64,000 bases of DNA. Source: Glebionis coronaria. Taxonomy: Eukaryota > Streptophyta > Magnoliopsida > Asterales > Asteraceae. This document shows, piece by piece, positions 11,432-22,982 of the stretch; the stretch's first letter is position 1; each line of letters starts with the position of its first letter. Both the position numbers and the translations under genes were made by a program. The notes below the pieces were generated by a model. The model was given only the letters and a program-made list of their open reading frames with translations, was not told the origin of the DNA and searched no databases. Location of the stretch: the NCBI GenBank assembly GCA_025667525.1, contig JANFOE010000193.1, positions 1,674,001 to 1,738,000 of the forward strand, read 5' to 3'.

Positions 11432-14400
11432 TCGTTATAGAGAACGAAAGATTTTTAAAACTAAGGTTTTGAATAAAACTTTTCAAAATCTTTTAACCAA
11501 AAACATTTTTCTAAAAATGTCTAAAAATCTTTTGACTATAACGGTGCCGAAGAATTCCCGAGTTACCGACAAGGCCAAACTAAGAAGTGTTATTTTAATA
11601 TATATATATATATAACTTGGATTATATATATATATATGATGTAATTTTATTACATGATTGTTTGATGATTATTTTGATTTTTATACGAGGTATTTATACG
11701 ACGTCGATTGTCACAAGTAACCCTAAATCCCCTAGTAAATTAATCGAAGCTATTCTCGTAGGAATTCTATCCTAGATCTAAACCAAGTTGTGGATATTTA
11801 TGATCCCAATAAAATGGTTAATATTCGTAGAAATGTAGATATTAGTTGATTATGATATTGAAAAAGAATTGGCGAGATTAAATCTGATATCGATGTCATG
11901 ACGATCTTTTCTTATAGAGTGGAGTTTGACAAAACGTTACCACCTAGAAAGATGTCATCTGATTCGTTGTCATCCAATTCTTAAATTGAAATTGAAAGGG
12001 TGAACGTTGCACTTGAGGCTGTCATTGGAACCATTACCCAAAAGCCTCGTGCCACTAATACCTTTCCGAGAAGTCTAATTGAATGTGTAAGTCATTTCAT
12101 GATAGTGACTCATTTGATAATTGTTGTTGTAAGAAATATAGGATTGGAAATTAAGTGTTATTCATAATGAGCTTATATTGCCCTTTTAAGGCATAAGAAT
12201 AAGGATTGAAAGTATTGGAGAATGAAGTAGGATATCGAATTGAGTATGAAAGTGGTTGAAATTTGAATAAAGTAAAATTTAACTTGATTGGAATATGAGA
12301 TTGTTAAGAGGAAGTCGTTAAGTTATGTGATTGAATTATAAGTTTTTAATTAATTGTTAGTTTGTGTTAAGGGTTGTTCCTAGGCCATTGCCCACTAATG
12401 AGGATGCCCAGTGTCCAATAAATAAAATCGAAGAAATCTTCTTCTGAATTGAGACCGATGGATCTTCCGGGACATGTGGAACACCTAATGACTCTTGTAG
12501 ATTAGTATTCATTGTGGTGTCTTTTAAGAATCCCTAACTTAACTGAAATATCAGTTGGTAGGATGAGTTCTGAGAATTGTATGACATAGTGACACGTAAT
12601 GTGTTACGGTACAATTTTGACTTGTTTGTGATTAATGAAAAAGACTACCTTTGATTGCTAAATTCTACATGTATCAATGTTATCTATCCTTTATTGCTTT
12701 ATCCTAATGTTCGCATTAGTGATGCAACCATTGAACAAGTACTCATCTTGAATTAAGTTAAGTTGTGGATTATTCTCTTTGTACTCCTGAGTGCCATCGA
12801 AGTCATGAACCTCGTGATTATTTGGCTAAGCTCATTTCTTGATATATTGAAGTTAGTTCTTGGTGAACAACTTTTCATCACTCTTTTGCAGATCACTCAT
12901 TGTTTTTATAAGTTAAAACAGTATTCCTTGAGAAAAATTGAATTCTCATCACCAAAAGGATTATTCAAAATGAGACTTATAAATAATCGTTATCGAAATG
13001 AAGTTGTTTATAAAACACCTTGGGAAAACTTAATTGTTTTCATAACAAGGAAAATCTTTGTAAATATATTCTTGATTCTTATTTAAGAATTAAGCATGAA
13101 AATGTTTTTATTATAAACATGATGATAAAATTTTGACGAACTGAGTATTGCATCGTTAATCTTGAAATTGTATATAGTTGCGCGCCTACATACAATTTGG
13201 AATGGACTATGCAAGACTGATTAGTAGTCACCATAAAAACTAATGAATAAACACTATATTTTCTTTGAAGATTGTGAAAGATTAAATTTTATGAGATCTG
13301 CAAGAAGTGAAAAATAGGGACATAGTGTTAGGGACACCTACATATGTGCCTGTAGCATCTATTCTTCTGAGTCGAATTTACTCATCTGTGGAAATTGTCT
13401 TATTTGACAATTGACAATTCTTTCTTGTCCAATTCTCCCGTAGAGAGATTCTTAGGAAAAGTATATGATTACCGAGTGTTGATACCCGACTGGATGTATT
13501 GACGTTCTTATCATTTCTTATGATTTGATTTCATTTGAATGACCTGGGTAACGATCCGAGGAGCTTTCGAATGCGTACTCGAATCATGAAAACATGGGAT
13601 ATATTCATATTCGTTAAATGTTTTCGTCTGAATCTGATTTGAAATTCTCTCGCGTAGATTATGCGTTGACCTTACTCTTTAGATAATAGTTATGTCTCCT
13701 GATATCCCTGAATTTGTGAAGGATTATGAATTATTATTAGTCTTTTGAGAAGTTCACATCTTATCGACGACAACGAAACTGGAAAGTTAGTAATGCCAGT
13801 AGAATGGATTGATTGATTATGACATGACGAAATTGTCTTAATTGATGGGAACTCGAATAGAATTCCCCTAAATGATAAGATGTTGATTATCAAAAGTGAT
13901 CTAAATAATTCTTGATGGATGACCATATCCTGTATTTAGACTTGAAATTTTACCGTGAATGGTTATGAACTAAGTTATAGATATTGTAATCTAGAAGAAG
14001 TTAATATGAATCTATAAAAAGATGTTTCGGTTATCTGAAACTTTAGGAAGTGTTTGTTGATGAATTACCTAGACTTTTGCCATTAAGGCAAGTTGAAATT
14101 GGTATTGATTATATTTCCGGTGCTGCACTTGTGGCTTGTGCACTGTACGTCAGCACCATCTAAATTAAAGGAATTACCGTACAACTAAGAGAGTTGTCGG
14201 AGAAAGATTTTATTATACCAAGCCTGTCATCCTGAAGAGCTATGGTGTTATCTTTCCTTATATTTATAGATTACTGTGACTGAGTAAATTGACAACCGAA
14301 AACGATATCCATAACTCGAAATGGAAGAATTGTTCGATCATTTACAAGGTTCTAGCAAATTTGATCCATAGCATGGTTATCATCAACTTCGCATCTGTGA

Positions 14401-14938
14401 AAGAGATTATCTATTCCAATCACTACATCCGGTACTTGTAATGAACCTTATGAGTTTCACGTGATGTCGTTTGGATTGACTAATGCACATGTAGTATTCA
14501 TAAATTTGGTGAATCACGTGTGTAGGCTGTAATTTGATAAATTCATGCTTGTGATCATTTAGGACCATTTGTTTGTATATACGAATAAGAATGAGTTAAT
14601 AATTATTTATAGACTGCCCTAAATTGGCCGAACAGAGAAAACCTGAACCTTAAATATTTAACATGTGATTTAAGAATTAATCATTTACATGATTTAACCA
14701 TGTGATTAATAGATAATGGAAGCTATATTCACTTTTCAAAGATTAGAACCATTAACGCTTAGGGATTAAAAACTTAATCCTTTACATAAAATGACCGTTG
14801 GATTAATAATGGTAAGATGTATGCATATAGAGTCTTCAAAAATTAAGAGCCCTTTTAAGACCTTGCGTTTTACTAAAAAGAAATGGAAATATGTTTTGAC
14901 AAATGCTTTAGCAAAGGATTTTAAAGGGATTATTCCCT

Positions 14939-14991
14939 TATACACAAACCATTTAACTAAACTTCTGTTTAGGGGTAAATATTTGTGTATA
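14939..14991 (+). repeat. Internal PPT-like sequence in an imperfect hairpin (GYP-A)
   Basis: The arms 14939-14962 and 14967-14991 pair imperfectly around a 4-base loop. The right arm carries CTGTTTAGGGGTAAAT (14965-14980), identical over 16 bp to the true PPT region at 16888-16903. The same structure is in GYP-B at 36986-37038. Confidence 0.75.
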
Positions 14992-16887
14992 CCTCAAGAC
15001 AACTTAAGAAGGATTGAGAAAATCATTTAAACCATGACTTGAATTTTGAAACGATACATTTTTCTTTTCAACTAAGAAAATTTTGACCAAAATATAAACA
15101 AAGATTTTTTCAAACATTTACGGATCTTATTAATAATTTTAATTATTTTCGATAAATCAACAAAAATCCTGTTAATTAAATTGAAATTTACTTTGAACAT
15201 TTTATATAATTGGTCGAACTAAGAAATTTAAAATTTTTACGTTTACGTTTCATAAAAATTATCTAATAATTATCGACGCTTTAGACAACGGATTGAGTAA
15301 AACGGATAAAAATGATAGATGAGACGAAACTGAAACTTAGAAAATATGAAGAAAGTTGAACGTAAATACTGACGCATAATATAGAAAGAATATCTGAGCG
15401 AATTGTGGACATGATAATTATAACATCATGAGAAGTGAATATAGATACTGACATATTATATAAAAAGGATAAAGAATCAATTAAGATGTATTTCTTGATA
15501 ATGAAGGTACAAAATAATTTGCCGAACGATATAAAAACAAACAATGTTTGTAAAAAGGAATAATATAGATAATAAAAAGAGGTTTCACGGCTAATGTGAA
15601 CCATTAAAATAGAGAAGCCAATAGCGTTAAATACTTTAAAGGCCACTTGTGGTTGCCTAAATATGGAGATTGTGAGATATAGTTATGTTGGAATTTGTAA
15701 GTATAAGTATTATATTTATGTCATTTCTGACTAAAAGTATCTTTGTTTGAAGAAGTTGTACTAATGGCAAATTATGAAGGCAGACATCGCCTCATACATT
15801 AGTTAACGTCTAGCTATTGCAAAGTCATCATCTAAATTTGATTCGATTTGGGTCATCGTCGACAGACTGACCAAATCTGCTAATATCATTCCCGTTAATG
15901 ATAAATGCAAAAGAGTTAGGTAAACATAGTGTGCCTGTATCGAACATCTATATCAAGATCCTCGCTTCGCATCGAATTTCTAGAGATTTGCTCAGAAGTC
16001 ATTGAGAACGAACCTTGATGAGAGTACTATATACCACCCCAAATCGAAGGGACGAGGTAAAGTAACGATACAAAGTAATATAAGTGATGTTTTATGTTTA
16101 AATGATTGACCTTTGGTAATGAACCGTATAATCACTTTCCTTTGGAAAGATTATCCTTGATAATCATCGTATTAGGATCGAGATCGAATCTTGTTAGGAT
16201 CTAAATATTAGAGCTTCTGTAAGCAAGAGTTGAGATGAAGACATCCGACATACACCCACTGTGAGTTGGACATGTCTTTTAGGTTTAAGGTTTCCTATGA
16301 TGGCGAACCTAACCTTGCAAAGTACCCGACCCGCGAGATCTGAAATGATTGTTGATATTAGGATTTGATTATTGACTGCCGATAGCGGGCAGGAGGTTGT
16401 GTGAATGTGAAATGTAGATCTTGAAGTGCCAAATGGGTAGCGAAGTTATGCCACAATTTTTAACCTTGGAAAAAAAAATGAATTCATGATCTGACAAATC
16501 ATGGGATATAAGTCCCCGATTGTATGGCACCATTGAGATGATGTAAAAGTTAGGATTGAAAGGCATATAAGCTGGATCTACCCTAGGACTTCAAGAACCG
16601 CGTGAATTCGAACTTGATGGAGTATCTATCAAGTGAAAATCTGATTGTTCTTAGTAAAGCTTAGATCGGCGAGAAGTTGCATTCATCAGAAGCCCGTGAA
16701 CATCATGGATAGAGAAAGTAAGTCAACATTTAGCCTGATCTTATTCCCGTAGTTATGTTTGATGAAACTCGCGTATTATAACGAATTACACTTGTGAGAA
16801 AAGACCGAATGTGGAGGAAATACCCACATGGCTTTAACTCTATAAGAAGCGAGTAGTAAGGTAAGATGATCTTTGAGGACAAAGATC

Positions 16888-16905
16888 CTGTTTAGGGGTA
16901 AATGC
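16888..16905 (+). other. GYP-A polypurine tract region
   Basis: CTGTTTAGGGGTAAAT followed by GC directly precedes the 3' LTR. The AGGGG core is the likely plus-strand primer. Confidence 0.75.
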
Positions 16906-19900
16906 TGTGACAATCCGTCAATTTACGATTGATATTTTATTCTCAAATATTATTTGAAAATATTATTTTAATGTTACAATATGAACTCACTTATTTTTGG
17001 GAAGAAATTTGGATTTACGTCTTGAAGTAGCGTCGACTACGTTTAAACCGGAAGATTCAACGTTACGTGCTTACGTTTACATACACCGTCTTTGGTGACA
17101 GTCCGACATTTGAGAAAATAAATTTGTCCATGAATATTATTTTGGAGTTTTAAATTTGTGTTGGTTCATAAACTCACAAATTTACGAGAAGAGATTAGGA
17201 CTTACGATTTTATTTTAACGTCCTTTACGACTAAACCGGAAACCTTAGGATTTCGTATTTACGTTTTCGAACTCCGTTTTTGATGAGACAATTTTTATTA
17301 GATTCGTTTTGTGACATCGATTCATAATTTATAAAAACGTTTTTCGTAAAACGACCCGAGGGCACGCAAATCGAGGAAACTAGAATCGAGGAGTACCCGT
17401 AAATAAATGGGGATGAGACAAGTGGGACACTTGTCCCACCCCCATCAAAACCGGCTATAACTCTCCAACACAACAACTTGGTGTCAAGTTGTAAGTAATA
17501 TTACTTACACATGTCCTAAGCTTAACCTTTAAGCTATTCCACTTCACAAAACCAACAACACAAACCACTCTTCTCACACACACTCATGCAAACAAGCTAC
17601 AAACTTTCTCTCTCTCTCTTGGACTCCATTTTTGGCCGTCCCTCATCTCCATCAAACACCACCTTTCATACAAACTTTAACCATAAACATATGTTATAAT
17701 TAACATATGTTAATATCCGTTCAAAAAGATGAAGATTGGTGCAACTTATAACATCCATGGAGGAGTTTTCATGGTGTCATGGGGCTGATTTTCCACAAGG
17801 AGTTCATGGAGCATGGTGGTCTTGAAGATGGTCATGGTTGTCTACAAGTTTCTCCATCAAAAACCATGTCAAAATCATAACCTACATCAAGTTGGTGGTA
17901 TAAAGATTGTCCTCCTCAACTTCTTGTTATTTTGATTATGTAAACATGTATTTTATTTCCTATTGTATATATTTATGATGATTATATGATGATAAAAATG
18001 TTATGTGGGGATTTGTTGTTGATAAACATGATTAAAAAGGTGAAAAACCATAAGAAACAAGGTTAAAATCTTGGTTAAATTTGTTGGCTGTATAAAACAG
18101 TAAATAAACAGGTCATGGACTGATAATATGATGAAGTAGAACCCATTTACAGTAACCTATGGGTCTTCTACACATGTGAGAGTTGGCCATGCAATGGAAT
18201 CAAAATAATGAGTGAGATATGATCAAAACAAGTTTAGGGTATAAATCTGAAGTTACTGTTTTGGACGATTTTTAGAAAATATTTAAAAGATGATTCAACA
18301 GTAGATATAGAAGAGTTAAATGTAGAACATATCATGTAGTTTATGTGATAAACATTTGAGCTTCTATCTCCATATAGAACTCAAGATATGGCAGTTTTGG
18401 TGAAGATGAAGTTAAAAATCAGATTTTTGGAAATTAAAGAATAATACTATTATATAAGCACTCACATTTTAATATATAAAATGTAAAATAAAAACCCACT
18501 AACTTATAAAACTTATTTATATAAATATATATAAAAGGTTAATCAAATAGATAAATTATATAAATGGTGGTGAAATAATGTTTATAAGTAATAAAAACTA
18601 TAAACATGATTTTTACGACTTTTTCGGCTATTGCCGTAAAATTAACGTTTTTGTTAAATAAAACTTAGATGGTTGGACCCGTCTAATGAAAACTTTATAA
18701 AACTTATATACTGATATATAGACATGTATAACAAGTAAAAACCGATAAAACCCGAACTATGGGGCATACGGACATTAACGAGCTAAGTAAACATATTGGA
18801 CTAATACTTGGGCTAATAATTGCACTAAATGAGATAAACACTCATAAAAAGAACTTATTGGGCTTAACCCATTTGGGCCCAACTTGAAAGTTTAAATACT
18901 GATAGTATAAGTATGAAATGGATTAATACAAGTTAATAGACTTATAATAGGCTTATTGGACCCAAAACACGTAAAGAGGTAAAACGAGAAAACTAGTATA
19001 AAAGTTATCGACACATAACACAAAAATGAACAAATGAGAATATGTAAACCCACTTGATCATCATATATATATATAATCATCATATGTATACATAATTGTT
19101 ATTTTATAAAGTCATTGGACATGAGTCTAAGACGAGTATTATTTGTCTAGGTTTCCGTGATTGAAGCACGTACTGTACGCCCGAATTGCCGATATCCCGC
19201 CTTCCCACATCAACGTGAGTTCATAGCCTCGCACTCTTTTAAATGTTTTTATAAATGTTTTATAAACCCGCGAGGGAGATAACATGTTAGTATTTTTATA
19301 AATTAGGACACCATTTATCCCGATTGTTTGTTTATTGATTTAGACCCGAATGATTGAATGACCCGATTGTATGACCCGATAAATGATTAAAGGACCCGAT
19401 AGATGAAATTATATGGATTATTAAAGTTAGGTTATGTCACTAAAAGTCCCATTAGCATGAATTGTGAACTACCAGGATTTGGTAGACGCTTATGCATTTA
19501 ATAGTACTATTTGGGGACGATCACCCCAGTTCGCGCCTTGACGGTTGATCCCCGTCGTGCCACATTGATTGGTAAGCGAATTTATGTATGAGAAGATTTC
19601 CATAGCGTGACCTTTGTGACGAAACGCTACTTTAGATGGGCAAAATTGGTATCGGGTTAGCTACCCGTTGTTGGTTTAGTAAGGTAACAATGTCATGCGG
19701 CTTATAATAATCCAAAACTAACGAAATACTATTAGACGCATCGAATTACGAAAGTATTGCCTGACTAGCAATACGGGGTCATACTATTGATATTATGTTT
19801 GTGTTTTGGTTTTCATAACCATACTCATATAACGGTTTTTATTTTCATACAACGTTGCAAAACGTATTGTATGATGTTTTTAACGACAATGATTCGTATA

Positions 19901-20369
19901 ATGATTTTTAAGGCAAATGCCTATATTACGATTTTCGATAAAGATTTGTATAAAATGACTTTGGCTATTTTATGGCCTATTAAAATAATTTGTACAAGAT
20001 GATTTTCAGTAATAATTTTATACTGATATTATATTGATGGATTTTATTAAAATCTATGAATTCACTCGGCGTTATCGCTGACCTTTTCTTTTAACATGTT
20101 TTATCTCAGGTACTTGAAGGTAATTCTCGGGAAGACGACAAGAATTCATGGCCCGCACTTAAACAATATTTTCCATTCAAATATTTTGTAAAACTTTGTA
20201 TGAAATATCATGACTTGGGACCGATGTAACTTTGATATTTATGAATGGAAATGCTTTATTAATAAACGAAGCGATTTTTATGCGTTGTCTATGATGTGAG
20301 TAATGTGCTATCCCGTAACACCAACTAGTCTTCCGCTGTACTGAGTTGTATAAATTTGGGGGTGTTACA
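16906..20369 (+). repeat. GYP-A 3' LTR (3464 bp)
   Basis: Near-identical copy of 7953-11414, ending GGTGTTACA before the right CTTCT duplication. No gene within. Confidence 0.95.
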
Positions 20370-20374
20370 CTTCT
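20370..20374 (+). repeat. GYP-A target-site duplication, right (CTTCT)
   Basis: Exact repeat of 7948-7952. The COP1 gag frame resumes immediately after. Confidence 0.95.
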
Positions 20375-20454
20375 TCTCTTCTAGACCTAAGGTTGTGTCT
20401 AGAAAAGCTTGTTACACTTGTGGTAGCTTTTCACACTTGGCATACAAGTGTGTC

Positions 20455-20541
20455 AACGCTCCCAAAGCCAGCGTTGACAGGAATAATTTTAGCGCTGACA
20501 GGAACAAAGTCAACGTTGTTAGGAAGTCAAACGTTGTTAGA
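20455..20541 (+). repeat. 21-bp array in COP1 gag (second cluster)
   Basis: Units start at 20455, 20470, 20491, 20512 and 20530, with spacing 15, 21, 21 and 18 bp. They encode an (N/S)(V/A)(D/V)R-type heptad series right after the second zinc knuckle. Confidence 0.9.
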
Positions 20542-20688
20542 CCCAAACCCTGTGTGCAGCAAAGTCCACAAGTGATTAGACCTGCCCCATTCTTTACTAT
20601 AGGGTCTAACACTCATGGACAACGACCATTTCAAAAGACAAACACCTGGTCAAATAGGCAATGGGTTTCTGTAGCAAACCCTAGGTTC

Positions 20689-20751
20689 AACGCTGACAAG
20701 GGTAATTTCAGCGTTGACAGGACAAATTCTAACGCTGACAGAAACATGACC
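20689..20751 (+). repeat. 21-bp array in COP1 gag (third cluster)
   Basis: Three perfectly spaced units start at 20689, 20710 and 20731, with cores AACGCTGACAAG, AGCGTTGACAGG and AACGCTGACAGA. They encode NADKGNF, SVDRTNS and NADRNMT. Confidence 0.93.
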
Positions 20752-21035
20752 AGACCTAAATATTTGCAACCACAAGGTAAGGGGTCTAAAGCTTCTTCAA
20801 GCTTAACATGGAGACCCAAGAAAGATCAAAACCCTAATGATAATGGGATTTCAATGACTTACAATAGATTTAATTACATTTCAAAAGTCATTACAAAACC
20901 TATTAAGGTTAACTGGGTTTTTCATCCTAAGAAGGATGAGAATGGGGTTGTTATGAGAACTAAGTCTGTTCTTATTGAAGAACCAGATGAATCCAAGTCT
21001 TTTAAGACTTGGGTTCCCAAAGAAAACTAATTTGT

Positions 21036-21050
21036 TTTCTTTATGTGCAG
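21036..21050 (+). promoter_or_regulatory. Possible 3' splice site between COP1 gag stop and protease
   Basis: A T-rich run ending TTATGTGCAG lies just after the gag TAA and before pol. It resembles a plant intron acceptor. No donor was identified, so this is speculative. Confidence 0.25.
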
Positions 21051-22661
21051 GGCATTCAACGATAGGTCAATGATTATGGATATTGGGATAGTGGATGCTC
21101 AAGGCACATGACAGGGAAGGAAGACTATCTGACGAATTTCACTCCTATTAAAGATGGTGATAAGGTATACTTTGGAGGTGGATATGGAACTATCACAGGC
21201 AAAGGAACCCTTCTCACCAATAATCTACGTTTTGAGAACGTCTTCTTGGTAAAAGAACTTGATTACAACCTGTTTAGTGTATCACAAGTTTGTGATAACA
21301 AAAATAAAGTTCTTTTTACTGATACTGAGTGTTTGGTGTTAAGCAAGGATTTTAAGATCCCTGATGAGAAATATATTGAGTATAGAACACCTAGGCATAA
21401 GGACATATATAATGTGAATTTAAATGGGATTAAAATGAACAATAATATGTCTTGTTTTTATGCTAAGGCCTCAGTAGATGAGAGTAATTTGTGGCACAAA
21501 AGACTAGGGCACATAAATTTCAAAAATATAAATAGACTTGTGAGGCTTGGTTTAGTTGATGGTTTGCCTGAGAAGGCCTTCCACAATGACCACTCTTGTG
21601 TTGCATGTCTTAAAGGCAAGCAGCACAAGGTCTCATTCAAGTCCAAACAGGTGCATACTAGTTCTAGACCTCTTCATATGCTTCACATGGACCTCTTTGG
21701 TCCAACCAATATAGAAAGTTTGAATGGTAAGTCATATTGCTTTGTTATCACAGATGACTTTTCTAGGTTTACTTGGACATTCTTTCTAGCTATGAAGAGT
21801 GACACAGCTGATGTTCTTATTGATTTTATCACTCAGATTGAGAAGAGATCTAGCAATGAGGTTAAAATAATTAGGAGTGATAATGGTGGAGAATTTACGA
21901 ATAAGAAGCTAGATGATTTCTGTGCCAAGAAAGGAATTACAAGGCAATTTAGTATTTCTAGAACCCCACAACAAAATGGGGTTGCTGAGAGGAAAAATAG
22001 AACCCTAATTGAAGCAGCCAGAACAATGTTGGCTGATGCTCACTTTCCTATAGCCTTTTGGGCTGAGGCTGTTAATACAGATTGCTATGTGCAAAATAGA
22101 GCATTGGTTAACAAAATTCAGAACAAAACACCTTATGAGTTACTTTGGGGTAGAAAACCTAATATTGGTTTTCTCAGACCTTTTGTTTGTCATGTAGTAG
22201 TCTTGGATACTAGTGATGCCTTAGGGAAATTTAGTGCAAAAGGTGATGAGGGTTACTTCATGGGGTATTCAGTCCAGAGCAAGGGTTATAGGGTTTATCT
22301 TAAAGAGGACAAACGTATAGTTGAAAGAGTACATGTTAGGTTTTTAGAGAATAAACCTAGTGATCCTGAAAGTGGTCCTAATTGGTTGTTTGATTTGGAA
22401 CCCTTATCTAGAACTTTAAATTATATGTCTGTCACTAATCCAGACATTGTGAAGGTAACTTCAAATGTTGTGGAGGAACAAGTTGTTGATGTTTCAGGTA
22501 CACAGGTTCATAAGAGGGTTGGATCACAAGCAGAAAAGGCATCTCCTATATTAGAATATGTCACAATTCCCATTTGGACAGATGCTTTTGCTGCTGCTGC
22601 TACTGGACAAGATAACGGTGGTTTCCAAATACCACCAGATACAAACATGCATGGTCCTTCA

Positions 22662-22796
22662 GGCGCTGACAAAGGCAAATCTAGCACTGACAAGACCAAT
22701 TCAGGCGTTGATGGTTCAGACGTTGACAACCACACTTCAAGCGTTGTCAGCCCAAGCGCTGACAAACAAGATTCAGGCGTTGACAACAATTCTGCC
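22662..22796 (+). repeat. 21-bp array in COP1 pol linker (integrase to RT)
   Basis: Units start at 22662, 22683, 22704, 22719, 22740, 22755 and 22776. Spacing is 21, 21, 15, 21, 15 and 21 bp. Translated units read GADKGKS, STDKTNS, GVDGS, DVDNHTS, SVVSP, SADKQDS, GVDNNSA. Confidence 0.95.
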
Positions 22797-22982
22797 CATC
22801 TTTTCTCTTCCAATTTTGAACAAGGTGAACCTTCCAATATATATGAAGAGGTTCATCCTCATGTTGATGTAAGAGAGTCTGATGAAGAAGATATTAGCAA
22901 CATGGAGAATGAGGTTGAGGACACCAGACTTTTTGAAGGAGGAGTTCTCACTTCTACAATGAAGAATCACCCCCCTTCCTAG

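Larger units (their letters stand above)
11415..16905 (+). pseudogene. GYP-A internal region: fossil gypsy pol
   Basis: No ORF exceeds about 107 codons, yet protein fossils can be read across frames. A protease C-terminal remnant lies near 13795-13905 (an EIV...RIPL...LIIKSD pattern). RT fossils lie at about 14095-14590: ISGAALVA, EELFDHLQGSSKFD and VMSFGLTNA. An in-frame TAG (14369-14371), a TAA (14530-14532) and loss of the DD pair follow in that section. Integrase fossils lie at about 15750-16080: MKADIASY and SIWVIVDRLTKSA. A terminal integrase-like patch MWRKYPHGF lies near 16810. The normal RNase H section is missing and replaced by about 1 kb of AT-rich DNA (about 14600-15640). The gag section (11432-13400) is unreadable apart from a weak helical stretch near 11990. 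Confidence 0.8.
7953..20369 (+). mobile_element. GYP-A: long-LTR Ty3/gypsy element with fossil pol, inserted in COP1 gag
   Basis: A 12.4-kb element with two 3.46-kb LTRs (TGTGACAATCCG ... GGTGTTACA), an initiator-Met-type PBS at 11418, a PPT before 16906 and a perfect CTTCT duplication. The 5.5-kb interior has no long ORF. Protein fossils appear in the order protease, RT, integrase, which is gypsy order. The LTRs differ only at scattered positions, by eye about 1-2%, so the insertion is young while the coding region is long dead. GYP-B shares the same structure and the same lesions. Long LTRs with tRNA-iMet priming are common in Tekay/Del-type chromoviruses. I did not see a convincing chromodomain. 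Confidence 0.92.
20375..21030 (+). pseudogene. COP1 gag, C-terminal part, after GYP-A
   Basis: This is the end of the COP1 gag reading frame, cut off from its N-terminal part by GYP-A. It has a second CCHC knuckle, CYTCGSFSHLAYKC, from 20410 to 20451, used by gag for RNA binding and packaging. Two clusters of the 21-bp repeat follow. They encode heptads such as SVDRNNF, SADRNKV and NADKGNF, SVDRTNS. The frame closes with a SFKTWVPKEN end and TAA at 21028-21030. The protease frame then continues in the same frame, so gag and pol are separated by one in-frame stop. A pyrimidine run and CAG at 21031-21050 look like a splice acceptor. It was presumably functional before the GYP-A insertion. Confidence 0.88.
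21031..22982 (+). pseudogene. COP1 pol: protease and integrase (broken)
   Basis: This begins the pol polyprotein. The aspartic protease motif DSGCSRHMTG is visible at 21087-21116, in a different frame from the NDRSMIMD stretch just before it. About eight extra bases near 21080-21090 explain the shift. Counting from ATG 21108, the integrase zinc finger is H130, H135, C164, C167. The catalytic triad is D195 (HMDLFGP), D258 (RSDNGG) and E294 (AERKNR), with exactly 35 residues between the last two. A GYFMGYSVQSKGYRVY block follows. The linker to RT carries a 21-bp array at 22662-22787. The ORF ends at TAG 22980-22982, plausibly a CAG to TAG change, since the frame reopens directly into conserved linker sequence. 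Integrase upstream of RT confirms copia. Confidence 0.92.

Noticed and set aside
15281..15646. 121-codon minus-strand ORF rich in Phe, Ile and Ser
   Set aside because: Composition is that of AT-rich noncoding DNA; antisense to the fossil pol, and GYP-B keeps only part of it.
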